Assembly: GCA_033032865.1 (NCBI GenBank)
Contig: JAWHQI010000264.1
Coordinates: 558,001-622,000, forward strand
DNA: 64,000 nucleotides
Direction of reading: 5' to 3'
Source: Dactylorhiza incarnata
Taxonomy: Eukaryota > Streptophyta > Magnoliopsida > Asparagales > Orchidaceae
Under the pieces are notes generated by a model. That model did not search any database. It had not been told where the DNA came from and worked only from the letters and a program-made list of their open reading frames with translations. The position numbers and the translations under genes were made by a program. Shown in pieces: positions 54,466 to 64,000 of the stretch (position 1 is its first letter; each line of letters opens with the position of its first letter).

Positions 54466-57313
54466 ATGATAATGGGCCGGGAGCTCTCCAAGCAGCTTGT
54501 CCTCCGCCTCATCTCAGCCATGTTGGCTTTGCTTTGCATTAGTGTTACTGTTACTCCTCGTCCCACGATAGCCGCAGATAATGGTTTGTATATATAAATG
54601 ATCCTAGCCGCAGATCACTTTCTTATATACATACGAGTGATAGTGCACGACCTCCCGTTCCCCGCGCTAAATAATTTATTTTTTAAAATTATTTTTGTTT
54701 TTTGTATTTTTTAAATTATTTATACGATATTTTATTATAATTTTTCGGAAAAAAAAATCCGCAGATGGTCTGCGAATAGCCAACCGGCGCAAAACTGTTT
54801 GGCTATTCGTAGACTACGGTGGTCTGCGAATTGATATGATCATTTGGATCTTGATCCGACGGCTAGTATTCGTTTGTCGACCATGTTACGCCATAAGATG
54901 ATATCTTTAGAGCGATGTTAAATGCATGCCAGTTTTGGCTATATGCAGACCACAGTTTTTTAAAAAGAGCGATGTTAAATGCAGACCGATTTTAGCTGTA
55001 TGCAGGCCACAGTTTAAAAAAAAAAGATATCATTTTTCCTTTTAGAACTTCAGGAAAAATGATTCGAGTAGTTTAATGCTTCATGATTATGTGTTTTTTT
55101 CCTTCCATGCAACCGTGTCCCCAAGGAGTTTACTCGTTTATCCGAGTTCGATGTGTTTTTAAATTACAACTGACCTAAATCTATTCACGAGTATTTGCTA
55201 CGGCGATGACGACGGCAGCAATGACGACGATCGCGACGTCGTCGGCGATGGCGTCCATGGCGGCGATGGAGGCCATGGTGGCATGCCGTCCATGGCCGCC
55301 ATGGTTATACTTCGGGTAGTTACGTCGCTAGTGGGGGTTCTTTGGATAACCGCACCCCCATAGATGGGGTGCGGTTAGCGCCTTTAGGGATACTCCATTA
55401 ATAGCTCTCACAGATTTACTTACGAAACACTGACATTCAACGTAACCTCGCACACATGTTATTTTACTTACTTATTTTATGAAAGCTATTTTACTTGGTG
55501 ATTTATTTAGGAAAATATTAATTTGATTTTTGATTATGGTATGTAAATATGAAATTTGACCTGCATGAATAATTTTTTGGCCTGCAAATATCCGTGGCCT
55601 GCATATAACCAAAACCGGCATGCATTTAACATCGCTCTATCTTTATATATTAGTATAAATATATTCTCTTAATTTTAGAAGAAAAAAAATTAGGTGGGTT
55701 TCTCTCACCGTACCTACGTTCGCGCGCGTCAAATCGTTGGTTCTCCGTGATTGATCGAAATACTATCATATTTGTCAATTAAAAATACTGTCAGTATTCC
55801 GCGAAAACAGATCCGCCGTAGGATGTCAGATCATACGGCTGTCTGTTTTTAATCTTCCACCTAAAGCTAGGTGGGCCTAGTTGAGAGAAGGCACCTAAGA
55901 ATCTCTCCTAATTTTAGGGTTAATTTACTATTTATACCGCACACAGATGCACGATATTCTTATAATTTTACGTAATATTTTGTAGGGTTTAGCTACGATC
56001 CAAAGGCATGGAACGGGCCGGAGCACTGGGGGCTTGTTCGCAAGGACTGGGAGACGTGCAAAATCGGGCGCATGCAATCACCAATATCAATAGATGACAA
56101 CAATGTCATACTCGCTCCCCAACCCGAAGAACTTCGATGGAGTTACGCTCCTAGAAACGCCGTGATGACGAATATCGGACACGGCATTATGGTCGGTATA
56201 TATATGTATATTTAAAACTTAATTATGTATTATTCAACTTCATAATTTGACTTACATTGTTCTTTATTCATGATCATATAATGCATGTGTAGATGGAATG
56301 GGAGGATGCAGTCGGTGCCTTTTCGATCAACGGGACGGAATACCAGCTCAAACAATTGCACTGGCACATACACTCGGAGAACATAATCAACGGCCATCGG
56401 TGCGCGTGTCATTGCTACTTATAAATAATTATGCACACACAATATTAGCAAATAATTATACTTATGCACCAATAATTAATATGAACAAATAAAAATTTTC
56501 CTCTTAATAAATTATGGGATGGCCATATGCATATATAGGACATATGTGGTAGTTATAATTAATAATGTCGCATTATTGATTACTTATGCAGATTCTCGCT
56601 AGAGGCTCATTTGCTTCACCAGAATGTTATCGAACAAAAAATGGCTATGGTGAGCATTATTTTTAAAGTCGGCAAACCAGATCCATTCTTTGCAAAGGTA
56701 ATTAAATCGCCTTGCCTTTAGATGCTAGCTCGTAGGTTGATTGCACCACGATAAAATACCGCCTTTTAATAAATATTCATGCGTGCATGAATATTATCTT
56801 TACTTTTAGGTTGAAAAGCATATTCGAACGATAAGCAGAAAAGTGAAGGCATCGGTGAGCCTTGGAATTGTTGACCCCGCGGAGATATTAAGAGACTTTA
56901 CGAGTTACTATCGATTTCAAGGGTCAATCACAGTTCCGCCGTGTACCGAAGGCGTTACTTGGACCGTCAATAGAGAGGTTAATTAATTTCATGAATAGCC
57001 AAACTAAAGTCTGAATTTCACTTAACTTTTCTAATTCATATTAATTATGAATAATTTGTTCAGGTGAGAACAATATCAGTGGAGCAATTGGAACTGATGA
57101 AGGGCGCTCTTATGCCGGTAATTAAGCTGTTAAAAAAGTATTAAAATTGAAGAAATTCATTTTTGATTTAAACGATTCCTACATATATGTATAAATATTT
57201 ATTTATTTGCAAAATAATAATAATAATTATTATTTGATCGCGCGCAGGAATATGCGATGAACGCAAGACCCGCGCAACATCTTAATGATAGGATGATACA
57301 ACTATTTGCATGA
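54466..57313 (+). CDS. Alpha-type carbonic anhydrase, secreted, dioscorin-like (7 exons)
   Basis: Exons inferred from GT-AG sites and frame: 54466-54583, 55986-56191, 56293-56399, 56592-56697, 56810-56977, 57064-57117 and 57248-57313. They total 825 bp, or 274 residues. Residues 1-38 form a signal peptide (basic start, [10 protein letters not shown] core). The mature part has GPEHWG, QSPI, NIGH (proton-shuttle His equivalent to H64), QLHWH (zinc ligands H94/H96), EAHLLH (zinc ligand H119) and PPCTEG (T199), plus two cysteines (WETC, PPC) placed for the usual disulphide. The SEH triad reads SEN, so the Glu is kept and the next His is replaced. It should hydrate CO2 in the secretory path or apoplast. 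Similarity to yam dioscorins and nectarin III allows a storage or defence role too. The second ATG is at 54472. Confidence 0.92.
54910..55637. mobile_element. hAT-like non-autonomous element with 8 bp TSD
   Basis: Ends start GAGCGATGTTAAATGCATGC on the left and are inverted on the right. They are flanked by an 8 bp direct repeat TATCTTTA (54902-54909 and 55638-55645). The left terminal repeat is itself duplicated (about 54967-55015). Inside are GCCATGG-rich palindromes and a hairpin at 55347-55377. No transposase. TSD length points to the hAT superfamily. Confidence 0.8.
55690..55898. mobile_element. Small foldback element in intron 1
   Basis: TTAGGTGGGTTTCTCTCA and TGAGAGAAGGCACCTAA are imperfect inverted ends. 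CTCTTAATTTTAG and CTCCTAATTTTAG lie outside as near-direct repeats. Family unknown. Confidence 0.45.
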
Positions 57314-57373
57314 GCGCTTATTATATTGTAAACGCACTATTTGGAATCGATCCTCTATATGCATGGTGTGCTA

Positions 57374-57379
57374 AATAAA
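57374..57379 (+). terminator. Polyadenylation signal of the carbonic anhydrase gene
   Basis: CTAAATAAACT lies 61 bp after the stop codon. Confidence 0.6.
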
Positions 57380-57399
57380 CTTATGTACCTTCCGTATGT

Positions 57400-58976
57400 A
57401 ATGCTATTGTATTAGCTTAATTGAAGAAGAAAAATACTCGATCTTTTGGGTGATATGTAATTGAGCTATATATTAATATTTTGTTTGATAATGGCACCCC
57501 TAGATGGTATATTTTATTTTTCTAGTAATCTTGACTGCTCGATCTAATTAAATCCTAATCAAGTTTGGTCGTCTAATTTTATTACTTCGTGCATTTTTCA
57601 TTATCTTCAAGGCTACTAATTAATCCTCACCATTTCATTTCATTCATCTTTTGCTTACATTAACGAATGATGAATATGATCTCTTAACAATTAAGGTATA
57701 TATATACGTGGCTTAATTTGACCCACAATAAATTGAGTAGTTTCTCTTTTTTTCTTCTTCTTCTTCTTCGATCTTCATGACATGCATGCTAGCTCCATGG
57801 ACGGACGGATCTAATCAATCAATTATATTTAAATGTATAATACATAACGGAATAATTATAATTAAGCCTTAAGCATAGCTAATGGAGGGTTAAGATTCTA
57901 CAATTTCAACTTTCTTCATAAATACTATTGGTACAAGAAAATTAGGAAACTATGCACTACAAACTATCTATATATTCCCAAGCTACATAAGAAACAAAAT
58001 ACTTGAAATTAACTTAACAACATAGAATATCAACTTGGTGCCCTCCAGAAAAGGTTCATGGAAAATAAATTACCTAAATTTTTAGATAATTTTCGAGACC
58101 TTATATCAGTGGCTAATAGAAATATTCTATGAAAACCCGCGCATACCGATCCATTTTCCATAGCCTCTCTAAAGAAAACCCTTGCCCAATAATCTCTTCA
58201 ACCCCTGGGCTTGGATGTGGTCTTCCCTAACCCGTCCTAAAATGAGTATTTTAACAACTCCCAAAATCATTAATTGTGTTCTTCTTGATCTTTATAAAAC
58301 TACAGAAATAATACCGTCAAAGAAGTTAAACTTCATAAAATCATATATGTATTGTTTTTGGAACAAATGAATCTCAATAAAGTTGACCGATGATAGACAA
58401 AAAAGGCAAACAATCTACCCCGGAAAGCATCTGAGATATTTTAGCACGTTCTTCCGCAACGGCCACCGCTCTCCGCTCGCCGGCGTTGGTGAAACACCCT
58501 GTGTTGGAGCCGGTACCAGAGAAGCGGAAGGCTCCACCGGTGTTGGTGCCTTTAGAAGTCCAGCATCCTAAATTAGGAGAAATTGCGGTGCGAGTTAGTG
58601 CGGTGCGACTAGTATTTGGGGAAGTAATTTTTGAGTTAAATTAAAAGAAATTGCGGTGTGACGAGTCAAATTTGAAGTGTCTTTAACAATTCTACTAATC
58701 AATGGAGATTAAGATCCAATAATTTTCAAAAATTTCTAATAAATCATTAATAATAGATCTTCGCATGATAAAAAAAACAAGTTATAACATTAGTATATAA
58801 AATAGATCAAATTATTTAAAAAGGTAGAAAAATGAGAATAAATCAATAATGTACAATAGTTTTCAATTATTAAATTGAGGGTTTAAATATTCTACCAAAA
58901 ATTCAGAGCTCCAAATAAATTTGGGGCAGCTCCACAAAGTATTCCAGCACACAGTTGACTCCCAACATTCGCGACG
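57400..58976. other. Intergenic DNA between the carbonic anhydrase and F-box genes
   Basis: AT-rich, with a CTT repeat near 57750. 58440-58570 is more GC-rich with a short frame (ending GVGAFRSPAS) that I do not recognise. No transposon edges found. Confidence 0.45.
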
Positions 58977-60152
58977 ATGGCGGAGAAGACGCCCGAAGTA
59001 ATCAAATCCGACTGCCTCCTCCCAGACGATCTCATCCGCGACATCCTCGTCAGGCTTCCGGCGAAATCCATCATCAGGTTCAGATCTGTCTCCAAATCCT
59101 GGCTCGCCATCACCACCGACCCTTCCTTCCTCCTCGCCCACACCAGCCGCTCCCCAAATTCCCTCCTCATCCACACCACCAACAACCAGTCCGACGAATC
59201 CCATCTCCGCAGCATCAAACTCCGTCTTCTCTCCCCCGCTCCCACTCCTTCCGACGGCCGCATGGTCGTCTCCGGCGTTCTTCCCGAGAGGCGCCGCAGC
59301 ACGACAGATGTGGTCTTCGCCTGCTGCGATGGCCTGATCTGCCTCCGCGACAGAATCCGCGAGACGCTCGAGCAGGAAGACGACGCCCCCTGCTACTACG
59401 TCATCAATCCCCTCACCGGCGCCCACATCGACGTGCCCAAGCCAAGGTTCTCTCTAGGTCACCTCATGGGACTCTACCTGCACCCGCCGACCGGCGAGTA
59501 CCGTCTGATCCGGAGAATAAACTCCAGCATCATCAATAATAAGATCGAGCTGATCACGCTGGGCGGAGAATCATGGAGGACGATTCAGCCCTCTCCCCCG
59601 AAAGAGTTGGTGTGCTCGCGAGTCCCTATAGATCTGAAAGGATGCCTATACTGGATTGCTTACAACGTTGACGAATTCAACGCATCTGCGGTTCTAGTGT
59701 TTGACACCACGGAAGAGGAGTTCAAACTGATGCCTCTGCCTGCACGCGAAAGACGCCATTATACAAACAACATCATATTTCACATGGGGGAAAGATTGGG
59801 GCTCTCGATCATTGACAGAGAGCGGAGCTCTTCGAGTGAGCTGGGCATTGACATTTGGGTCTTGAAAGATCATGAGACTGTTGAATGGGAGAAGATGTAT
59901 TCTGTGAGATGCTCGGGTGGACTTCAAATGATTGACTTCCGATTTGGCTACTCGGTTGACGACATTGCTCTTTTGGTCAAGGAGGAAATGTCTGTTCTCT
60001 TTGTCGGTCCGCGTTCATATCTGGTTCAGTTTGATCTCAGCTCCATGAAATATCGCGCCGAGGAAGTCACGGATCCTGAGGATATTACATGGCACTTTAG
60101 TCTTCTGCACAAAGAGACCCTCATTTCCTATGATTCCTTCCGAAACTGCTGA
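58977..60152 (+). CDS. F-box protein with F-box-associated (FBA) domain
   Basis: A single-exon frame of 391 codons with ATG at 58977. Residues about 13-55 form the F-box (LLPDDLIRDILVRLPAKSI..FRSVSKSWLAI), which binds SKP1 in an SCF ubiquitin ligase. A WD-like FBA region follows: CDGLICLRD, YYVINPLTG, LGGESWRTIQ, LKGCLYWIAYN, FDTTEEEFKLMPLP, DIWVLKDHETVEWEKMYSV. It ends in YDSFRNC. Length and layout are standard for plant FBA_1/FBA_3 F-box proteins. The substrate is unknown. An AATAAA at about 60239 may serve polyadenylation. The GC-rich 5' half against an AT-rich flank supports a real gene. Confidence 0.93.
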   Translation: MAEKTPEVIKSDCLLPDDLIRDILVRLPAKSIIRFRSVSKSWLAITTDPSFLLAHTSRSPNSLLIHTTNNQSDESHLRSIKLRLLSPAPTPSDGRMVVSGVLPERRRSTTDVVFACCDGLICLRDRIRETLEQEDDAPCYYVINPLTGAHIDVPKPRFSLGHLMGLYLHPPTGEYRLIRRINSSIINNKIELITLGGESWRTIQPSPPKELVCSRVPIDLKGCLYWIAYNVDEFNASAVLVFDTTEEEFKLMPLPARERRHYTNNIIFHMGERLGLSIIDRERSSSSELGIDIWVLKDHETVEWEKMYSVRCSGGLQMIDFRFGYSVDDIALLVKEEMSVLFVGPRSYLVQFDLSSMKYRAEEVTDPEDITWHFSLLHKETLISYDSFRNC

Positions 60153-60735
60153 AAAGAGCGATCACTTAAGTCAACTCTCCACGAAGATATGTATCTTTTG
60201 AATTCCTAGTGCTTTATGAAAACATTTTTCTTGGCCCAAATAAATTTGGCTTGTAGTTCTTGTAAATCTTGATGCAGCAGCTGTGTGATTTCTGAGTCCT
60301 AGTTTTTCTTCAGAGCTTTGCTGGGTGTTTTCAACAGTATTCTCGTAATGTAGTTTCTCCCAATTTTGTTAGAAGTTTTATGCAATCAGTTCAGTCATAT
60401 GCGCGTAAAAGTGCTTACCATCTTGTGCGAATTTGGATGAAAAAAAACTACAGACTTATTTCATACACGCGCAGAGCAGCCGACACTTTATAATAAGAGG
60501 AAACATCACTTTATGAAACATCTAAATATATGGCGCCTTCGCAGCCAAACGAACTAGTTGTATGTGTGTGTATATGTATTACATCTAACAATTGAAAACC
60601 CTGAGATCAACCCGATAACTTGTGGAGATGATAGGGGGAAAAGAGAGTAAAAAATCACACTGAATATCCTAAACCTATACAGAGTGTATAACTCATAATT
60701 CATCGAGATCAAGAATGCATAAGGAAGACACCTCG
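60153..60735. other. 3' flank of the F-box gene
   Basis: AT-rich. The probable 3' UTR runs to about 60380. No other gene seen. Confidence 0.5.
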
Positions 60736-60739
60736 ACAA

Positions 60740-60916
60740 CCTCTTATATTCAGCTCGGTGGCCCCCCTGAATTCACCTCAGTAGCCTTCTGTGCTCAGCT
60801 CGACAGGCCCCCTGAATTCACCTCGGCAGCCTCCTGTATTCAGCTCGGCGGGCCCACTAAATTCACCTCGGCGGCCCCTCTGAATTCACCTCGACAACCT
60901 CGAGTATTCACCTCGT

Positions 60917-60950
<34 letters not shown>
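60740..60950. repeat. Short degenerate repeats ending in a poly-G tract
   Basis: CTGAATTCACCTCGGCAGCC and TGTATTCAGCTCGGCGG phrases alternate with periods near 30-60 bp, then a run of 31 G at 60918-60948. 61040-61170 may be an LTR remnant (GAATTTCTCGGTTCCAACA). Confidence 0.7.
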
Positions 60951-61199
60951 CTATACACTTCTGGGTATGCAGCGGAACCTTCACAAGGTAACACGACCAT
61001 CTCGTCTAATAGTAAAATAGTTGTGACCTCTCTCTTGGTTGTTTCGTGCCTATGTGCTAACTCGGAGTCTAGTGACCTCCGGCCATCATTTTGATCCGAA
61101 CTTTGTGAACCGAATTTCTCGGTTCCAACACAGAAAAGGAAGCTTTGGGCTCCTAGACTAAAATAAATCAACTCGTTCATTCATCAATGAGGAGAGATG

Positions 61200-61690
61200 A
61201 CACTAATAAAGAGGATAGATGGGGAAGAAAAAGACGGGGAGAGGAGGGGGCACGACAAGTATAATGGCACGCGGTGAAGCCAGTGCACCATCATTTTAGG
61301 GCAAGCATTGGCAAAACTGATGTGTTCCTAGAACAGACATGAACAAGCAGAGCAGCCATGCAGGCATAGGGCTCACTTAGTTGTTAGAAATAATTTAAGA
61401 AAAACATAATGGATTTCATTAAGGGTGAGTTAAATTTCTTCTGATTTAATTAGACACAATCATTTAATTCGAACTCCTAAATCAGTCTTTTTTTTTATAT
61501 ATTATAATTCCCATTTTCGCATACAATAAGAATGAAAAGAAGTGCACAACTTTCTAATTTTCATTCGTGTTCTTCCAACTAACAAATATAAATAAATGAG
61601 CCCTCAACAGCAAATGCTGGTTGATAAGGAGATGGAAGGTTTTTATTCAAAGAAAAAACAGAGAAAGCTGGTTGGAAAGTAGGCGGAACT
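61200..61690. other. AT-rich intergenic DNA
   Basis: Nothing recognised. Confidence 0.4.
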
Positions 61691-62115
61691 ACTAGCATTT
61701 CATTGAATAGGAAAAGGTGTTACAAAATGAGCTTCTCATACTACATCTTGACATAACAACAAACAAAATAGAGGCTTTATATAGCAGCCATACAACAACC
61801 ACAGTAAAATACTTGACTCTTGCTTAATAATAACTTCCTGTCTTTTGGGGAACAGGAGGGCCGCTGAGCGGCAGAGGCGGGTAAGGGAGCGGCGCGGAAA
61901 CAACCGCAGCAATGATCAATTGATGCTGCCATAACCTGCTCTGATTACACTTCAACACCTGTAGCCATCTTCTGAAATATTAAACTGGCAGAGTCCAATG
62001 TAGAGGAGGAAGATTGGCCTTCTCCGGCTTTAGGAAAGTGGAAGATTAGCATACCATCAAAGCCCTATTTCCTGAGAGAGAACCTAAGCTATTTTGCTAA
62101 AACTAGTTGGAACAG
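61690..62115 (-). other. Probable 3' UTR of the ASH2-like gene
   Basis: This follows the stop codon at 62116-62118 on the minus strand. The sequence is unique, lacks transposon marks and ends with TTTTGTAACACC and TTCAATGAAATGC phrases that could direct polyadenylation. Confidence 0.45.
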
Positions 62116-62390
62116 TTAGTTTGTTTTCTCCGCGTGACCGTTTTCGACGACGCCTTCAGACCGACCGTCGTATCCGTGATACGGAACCTCACTCATGGGT
62201 CGAGGGATCGGAGAGCCGTCAAATTCAAGAGGGAAAAAGTTGAAATCTGGCCCGAAATTAAATCTAACTTCGCAGCTTGGCTGGTTTGGTAGGGTGTACA
62301 ATGATGCTGCTGGGTAGTATCGCCCCCCAAAAAGGTCTTTGAAGGCTACGCCCTGACATATTCCGTTCTTGAAGAAGGTAATCTCGCTCC
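62116..62390 (-). CDS. Last exon of an ASH2/TRAUCO-type SPRY protein (partial gene)
   Basis: On the minus strand TTTTGCAG at 62391-62398 is a 3' splice site, and the exon enters in phase 1. It reads [49 protein letters not shown] and [15 protein letters not shown], and stops at TAA (62116-62118). This is the C-terminal part of a SPRY domain of the ASH2 subunit of COMPASS-type H3K4 methyltransferase complexes. ASH2 joins RbBP5 and WDR5 to stimulate SET-domain enzymes in the nucleus. Only about 91 residues are here. The rest should lie to the right, beyond an intron of at least 1.5 kb. Confidence 0.82.
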
Positions 62391-63551
62391 CTGCAAAATG
62401 GATTAGGGCTTTACTTATGTCATTTCAGGAGCAAAATGAATTTGGCTTTAGTTAGGGGATTTCATGAGCAGACGCAAACTTTCACGGGAAAATCGAGACA
62501 ACAAAGATAAAGGCTATAATCGCTTTAAACTGGAATATAATCGCTTTAAACATGTAATCCGCACGCCAGAAATATAGCGATATGCAATAGTTCAAAAATA
62601 AGAAGTGCAATCCATAAAACTGACTATAAAATTTCAACATCATGATCAGATAAGAAAAACAAGGGCGAGCAAGAAATATTTGTTCTTGCAGAAAAATGTA
62701 TGTTATTTCAATTATGGTGACCATTGAACTTCTATTTACATTCTAGCATTACCACTTGATCTTCTCCATGGAAAGAATTGGGCATTTGCACTTGCAATAT
62801 GTACACTAGATCTTCTCCACGGAAGGAATTTCAGTGTTGTGTTGCCACCATTCTGTCATCAAATTGTGCACTAATTGAAACTATTTTGTCCATTTTATTT
62901 ACATTACAGTGGACTACCTGCAGTTGGACAATGTTCTATAACTTTAATGTTTGACCTACACAACAACAAAGAAACGAAACGGCAGTCCGGTGCACAAAGC
63001 ATCCCCGCACAGCGAGGGTCCAGGGAAGGGTCCCACTACAAGGGTGAAACGTAGGCAAACCTTACCATGCATTTTTGCAAGAGGCTGCTTCCAGGACTCA
63101 AACCTATGACCTCAAGGTGACACGGCGACACATCAACTGGCTCGCCAAGGCTCCCCTTCTAACAAAGAAACAAAACTAAAAAAAAAACACAAAGAAAAGA
63201 TGAAAGCCCAGCGCACAATTTTACAATCAGGCATTCATTTTGTGATGTTTGAACATAAAATGTATTTTACAATCAGGCATTCATTTTGTGATGTTTGAAC
63301 ATAAAATGTTGTCGGTTCGATGTAGATAATGAAATGTCTCCATAAACTATGGATGTAACCAAGCACAAAGCACTCAGTATTGAGAACCCAAGACTTGCCA
63401 TCCACGAAAATCTGACAAGATCCAGGATAATACTTGTTATAAATTGTACTATTTATATTGTATAAATTATGTTAAAACGTTCCATAATACCTACCATAAA
63501 AGCAAAATAAGTGTGAGAAGTTTCCCCCCAAACAAATGTCTGATTATTATT
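62391..63551. other. Probable intron of the ASH2-like gene
   Basis: AT-rich, with a direct repeat of a TTTTACAATCAGGCATTCAT phrase (63220-63310). It also holds a short GC-richer stretch at 62985-63150 (ACCTCAAGGTGACACGGC) that looks like a dispersed repeat. No coding frame stands out. Confidence 0.4.
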
Positions 63552-63754
63552 GCTCTGTTTGGCGCGGTGGTGACGATCGTGAATGCGGTGGCTATGAACC
63601 GTCGTTCGTGGCCGCACGACCTCACCTAAGGAACTTCATCCGCTTTTATGTTCAAAACTAGTTTTTTTACCATTGTCATGCCAAACATACATTCTGTAAT
63701 GGAGGTGTTTTTGTCCAAACTCACCGGAGCAAAAACGTTGCGCCAAACAAAGTC
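63552..63754. mobile_element. MITE related to the first Tourist-like MITE
   Basis: Ends are GCTCTGTTTGGCGCGG and GCGCCAAACAAAGTC. The right half (TTTTTGTCCAAACTCACCGG, CCAAACATACATTCTRT) matches 38490-38580. The left half holds unrelated GTGGCCGC sequence, so it is a diverged or rearranged member. Target duplication not clear. Confidence 0.65.
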
Positions 63755-63976
63755 TATAATGACCATTAGCACCTCCAATAACATGCACTAAGTAACGAAG
63801 ATTGATGAAGATACACAATGTCACCCAAATATCGGGATAAAAATGATTATTTATAAATTGAATTAACAAATGCTATCCAACGGATAATCAAGATTTCTTT
63901 TTAAACGCTGACATTTATATTTTAGCAGGAAAGAGAGATTTAGATGTATACCAAAAACCTAATACCACACCATACC

Positions 63977-64000
63977 TGCTCCCAGATTGGTAAGCATGCC
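63977..64000 (-). CDS. Possible end of the preceding ASH2-like exon (window edge)
   Basis: On the minus strand the last bases read ..CTTACCAATCTGGGAGCAG followed by GTATGG, a fair 5' splice site in phase 1. That phase matches the acceptor at 62391. Joined, it would give ..[14 protein letters not shown]. Only about 24 bases are visible and the residues before the join are not diagnostic. Confidence 0.3.

Larger units (their letters stand above)
54584..55985 (+). other. Intron 1 of the carbonic anhydrase gene, transposon-bearing
   Basis: The intron is 1,402 bp, from GTTTGT to TTTTGTAG. The other introns are 83-193 bp. It contains a TACGAGTGATAGTGCACGAC motif (54629-54648), a hAT-like element (54910-55637) and a smaller foldback element (55690-55898). 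Confidence 0.85.

Noticed and set aside
58955..59539. Second frame (His/Pro/Arg-rich) and antisense frames over the F-box gene
   Set aside because: They are shadows of the F-box/FBA coding frame, which has recognisable domains and a proper ATG.

Overview
This is nuclear DNA from a flowering plant, most likely a monocot. The evidence is spliced genes with AT-rich introns, a P-class PPR gene, an F-box/FBA gene, Ty1/copia and Ty3/gypsy elements with tRNA-iMet-type primer sites, Tourist-type MITEs, and an alpha carbonic anhydrase resembling yam dioscorins. I cannot name the species. About four fifths of the window is transposon or repeat sequence.

Genes. There are four credible host loci. (1) A single-exon mitochondrial-type PPR gene lies on the minus strand (9618-11297). 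(2) A seven-exon secreted alpha carbonic anhydrase lies on the plus strand (54466-57313); its large first intron holds two small DNA transposons. (3) A single-exon F-box gene lies on the plus strand (58977-60152). (4) The last exon of an ASH2/TRAUCO-type SPRY protein lies on the minus strand (62116-62390); that gene continues off the right edge.

Left repeats (1-5228). A structurally complete copia element (371-4855, minus strand, TSD GAGAT) sits inside the LTR of another minus-strand LTR element that leaves the window on the left. Its pol has three in-frame nonsense codons, and its capsid region is not recognisable. From 5229 to 9617 the sequence is AT-rich intergenic DNA with small tandem duplications.

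Central nest (12543-37992). The pieces fit as Russian dolls. The outermost layer is a pair of long inverted arms (13189-37992) that begin and end at TA-rich or TA-repeat DNA. Inside the left arm sits a non-autonomous, gag-only LTR element (13220-34386, minus strand, TSD CCTTT) filled with tandem arrays. Inside that element's 5' LTR sits a young Ty3/gypsy chromovirus (18942-33775, plus strand, TSD GTAGG) with nearly identical 4.9 kb LTRs. Its gag and pol are separated by a 140 bp segment with all the marks of an intron.

Tandem triplication (33925-50626). About 5.8 kb is present three times. Each unit holds the end of the gag-only LTR with poly-G tracts, both inverted arms, a solo LTR with TSD CGTGT, a second LTR-like block with a hairpin array, and two Tourist-like MITEs. 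An older partial copy at 50982-51215 lacks one MITE and shows its empty site.

Right side (50627-64000). LTR-element fragments with further tandem arrays (51300-54128) are followed by the carbonic anhydrase, F-box and ASH2-like loci, with ordinary AT-rich spacers.

Long poly-C/poly-G runs, up to 61 bases, recur in the repeats and differ in length between otherwise near-identical copies. All comparisons were made by eye.
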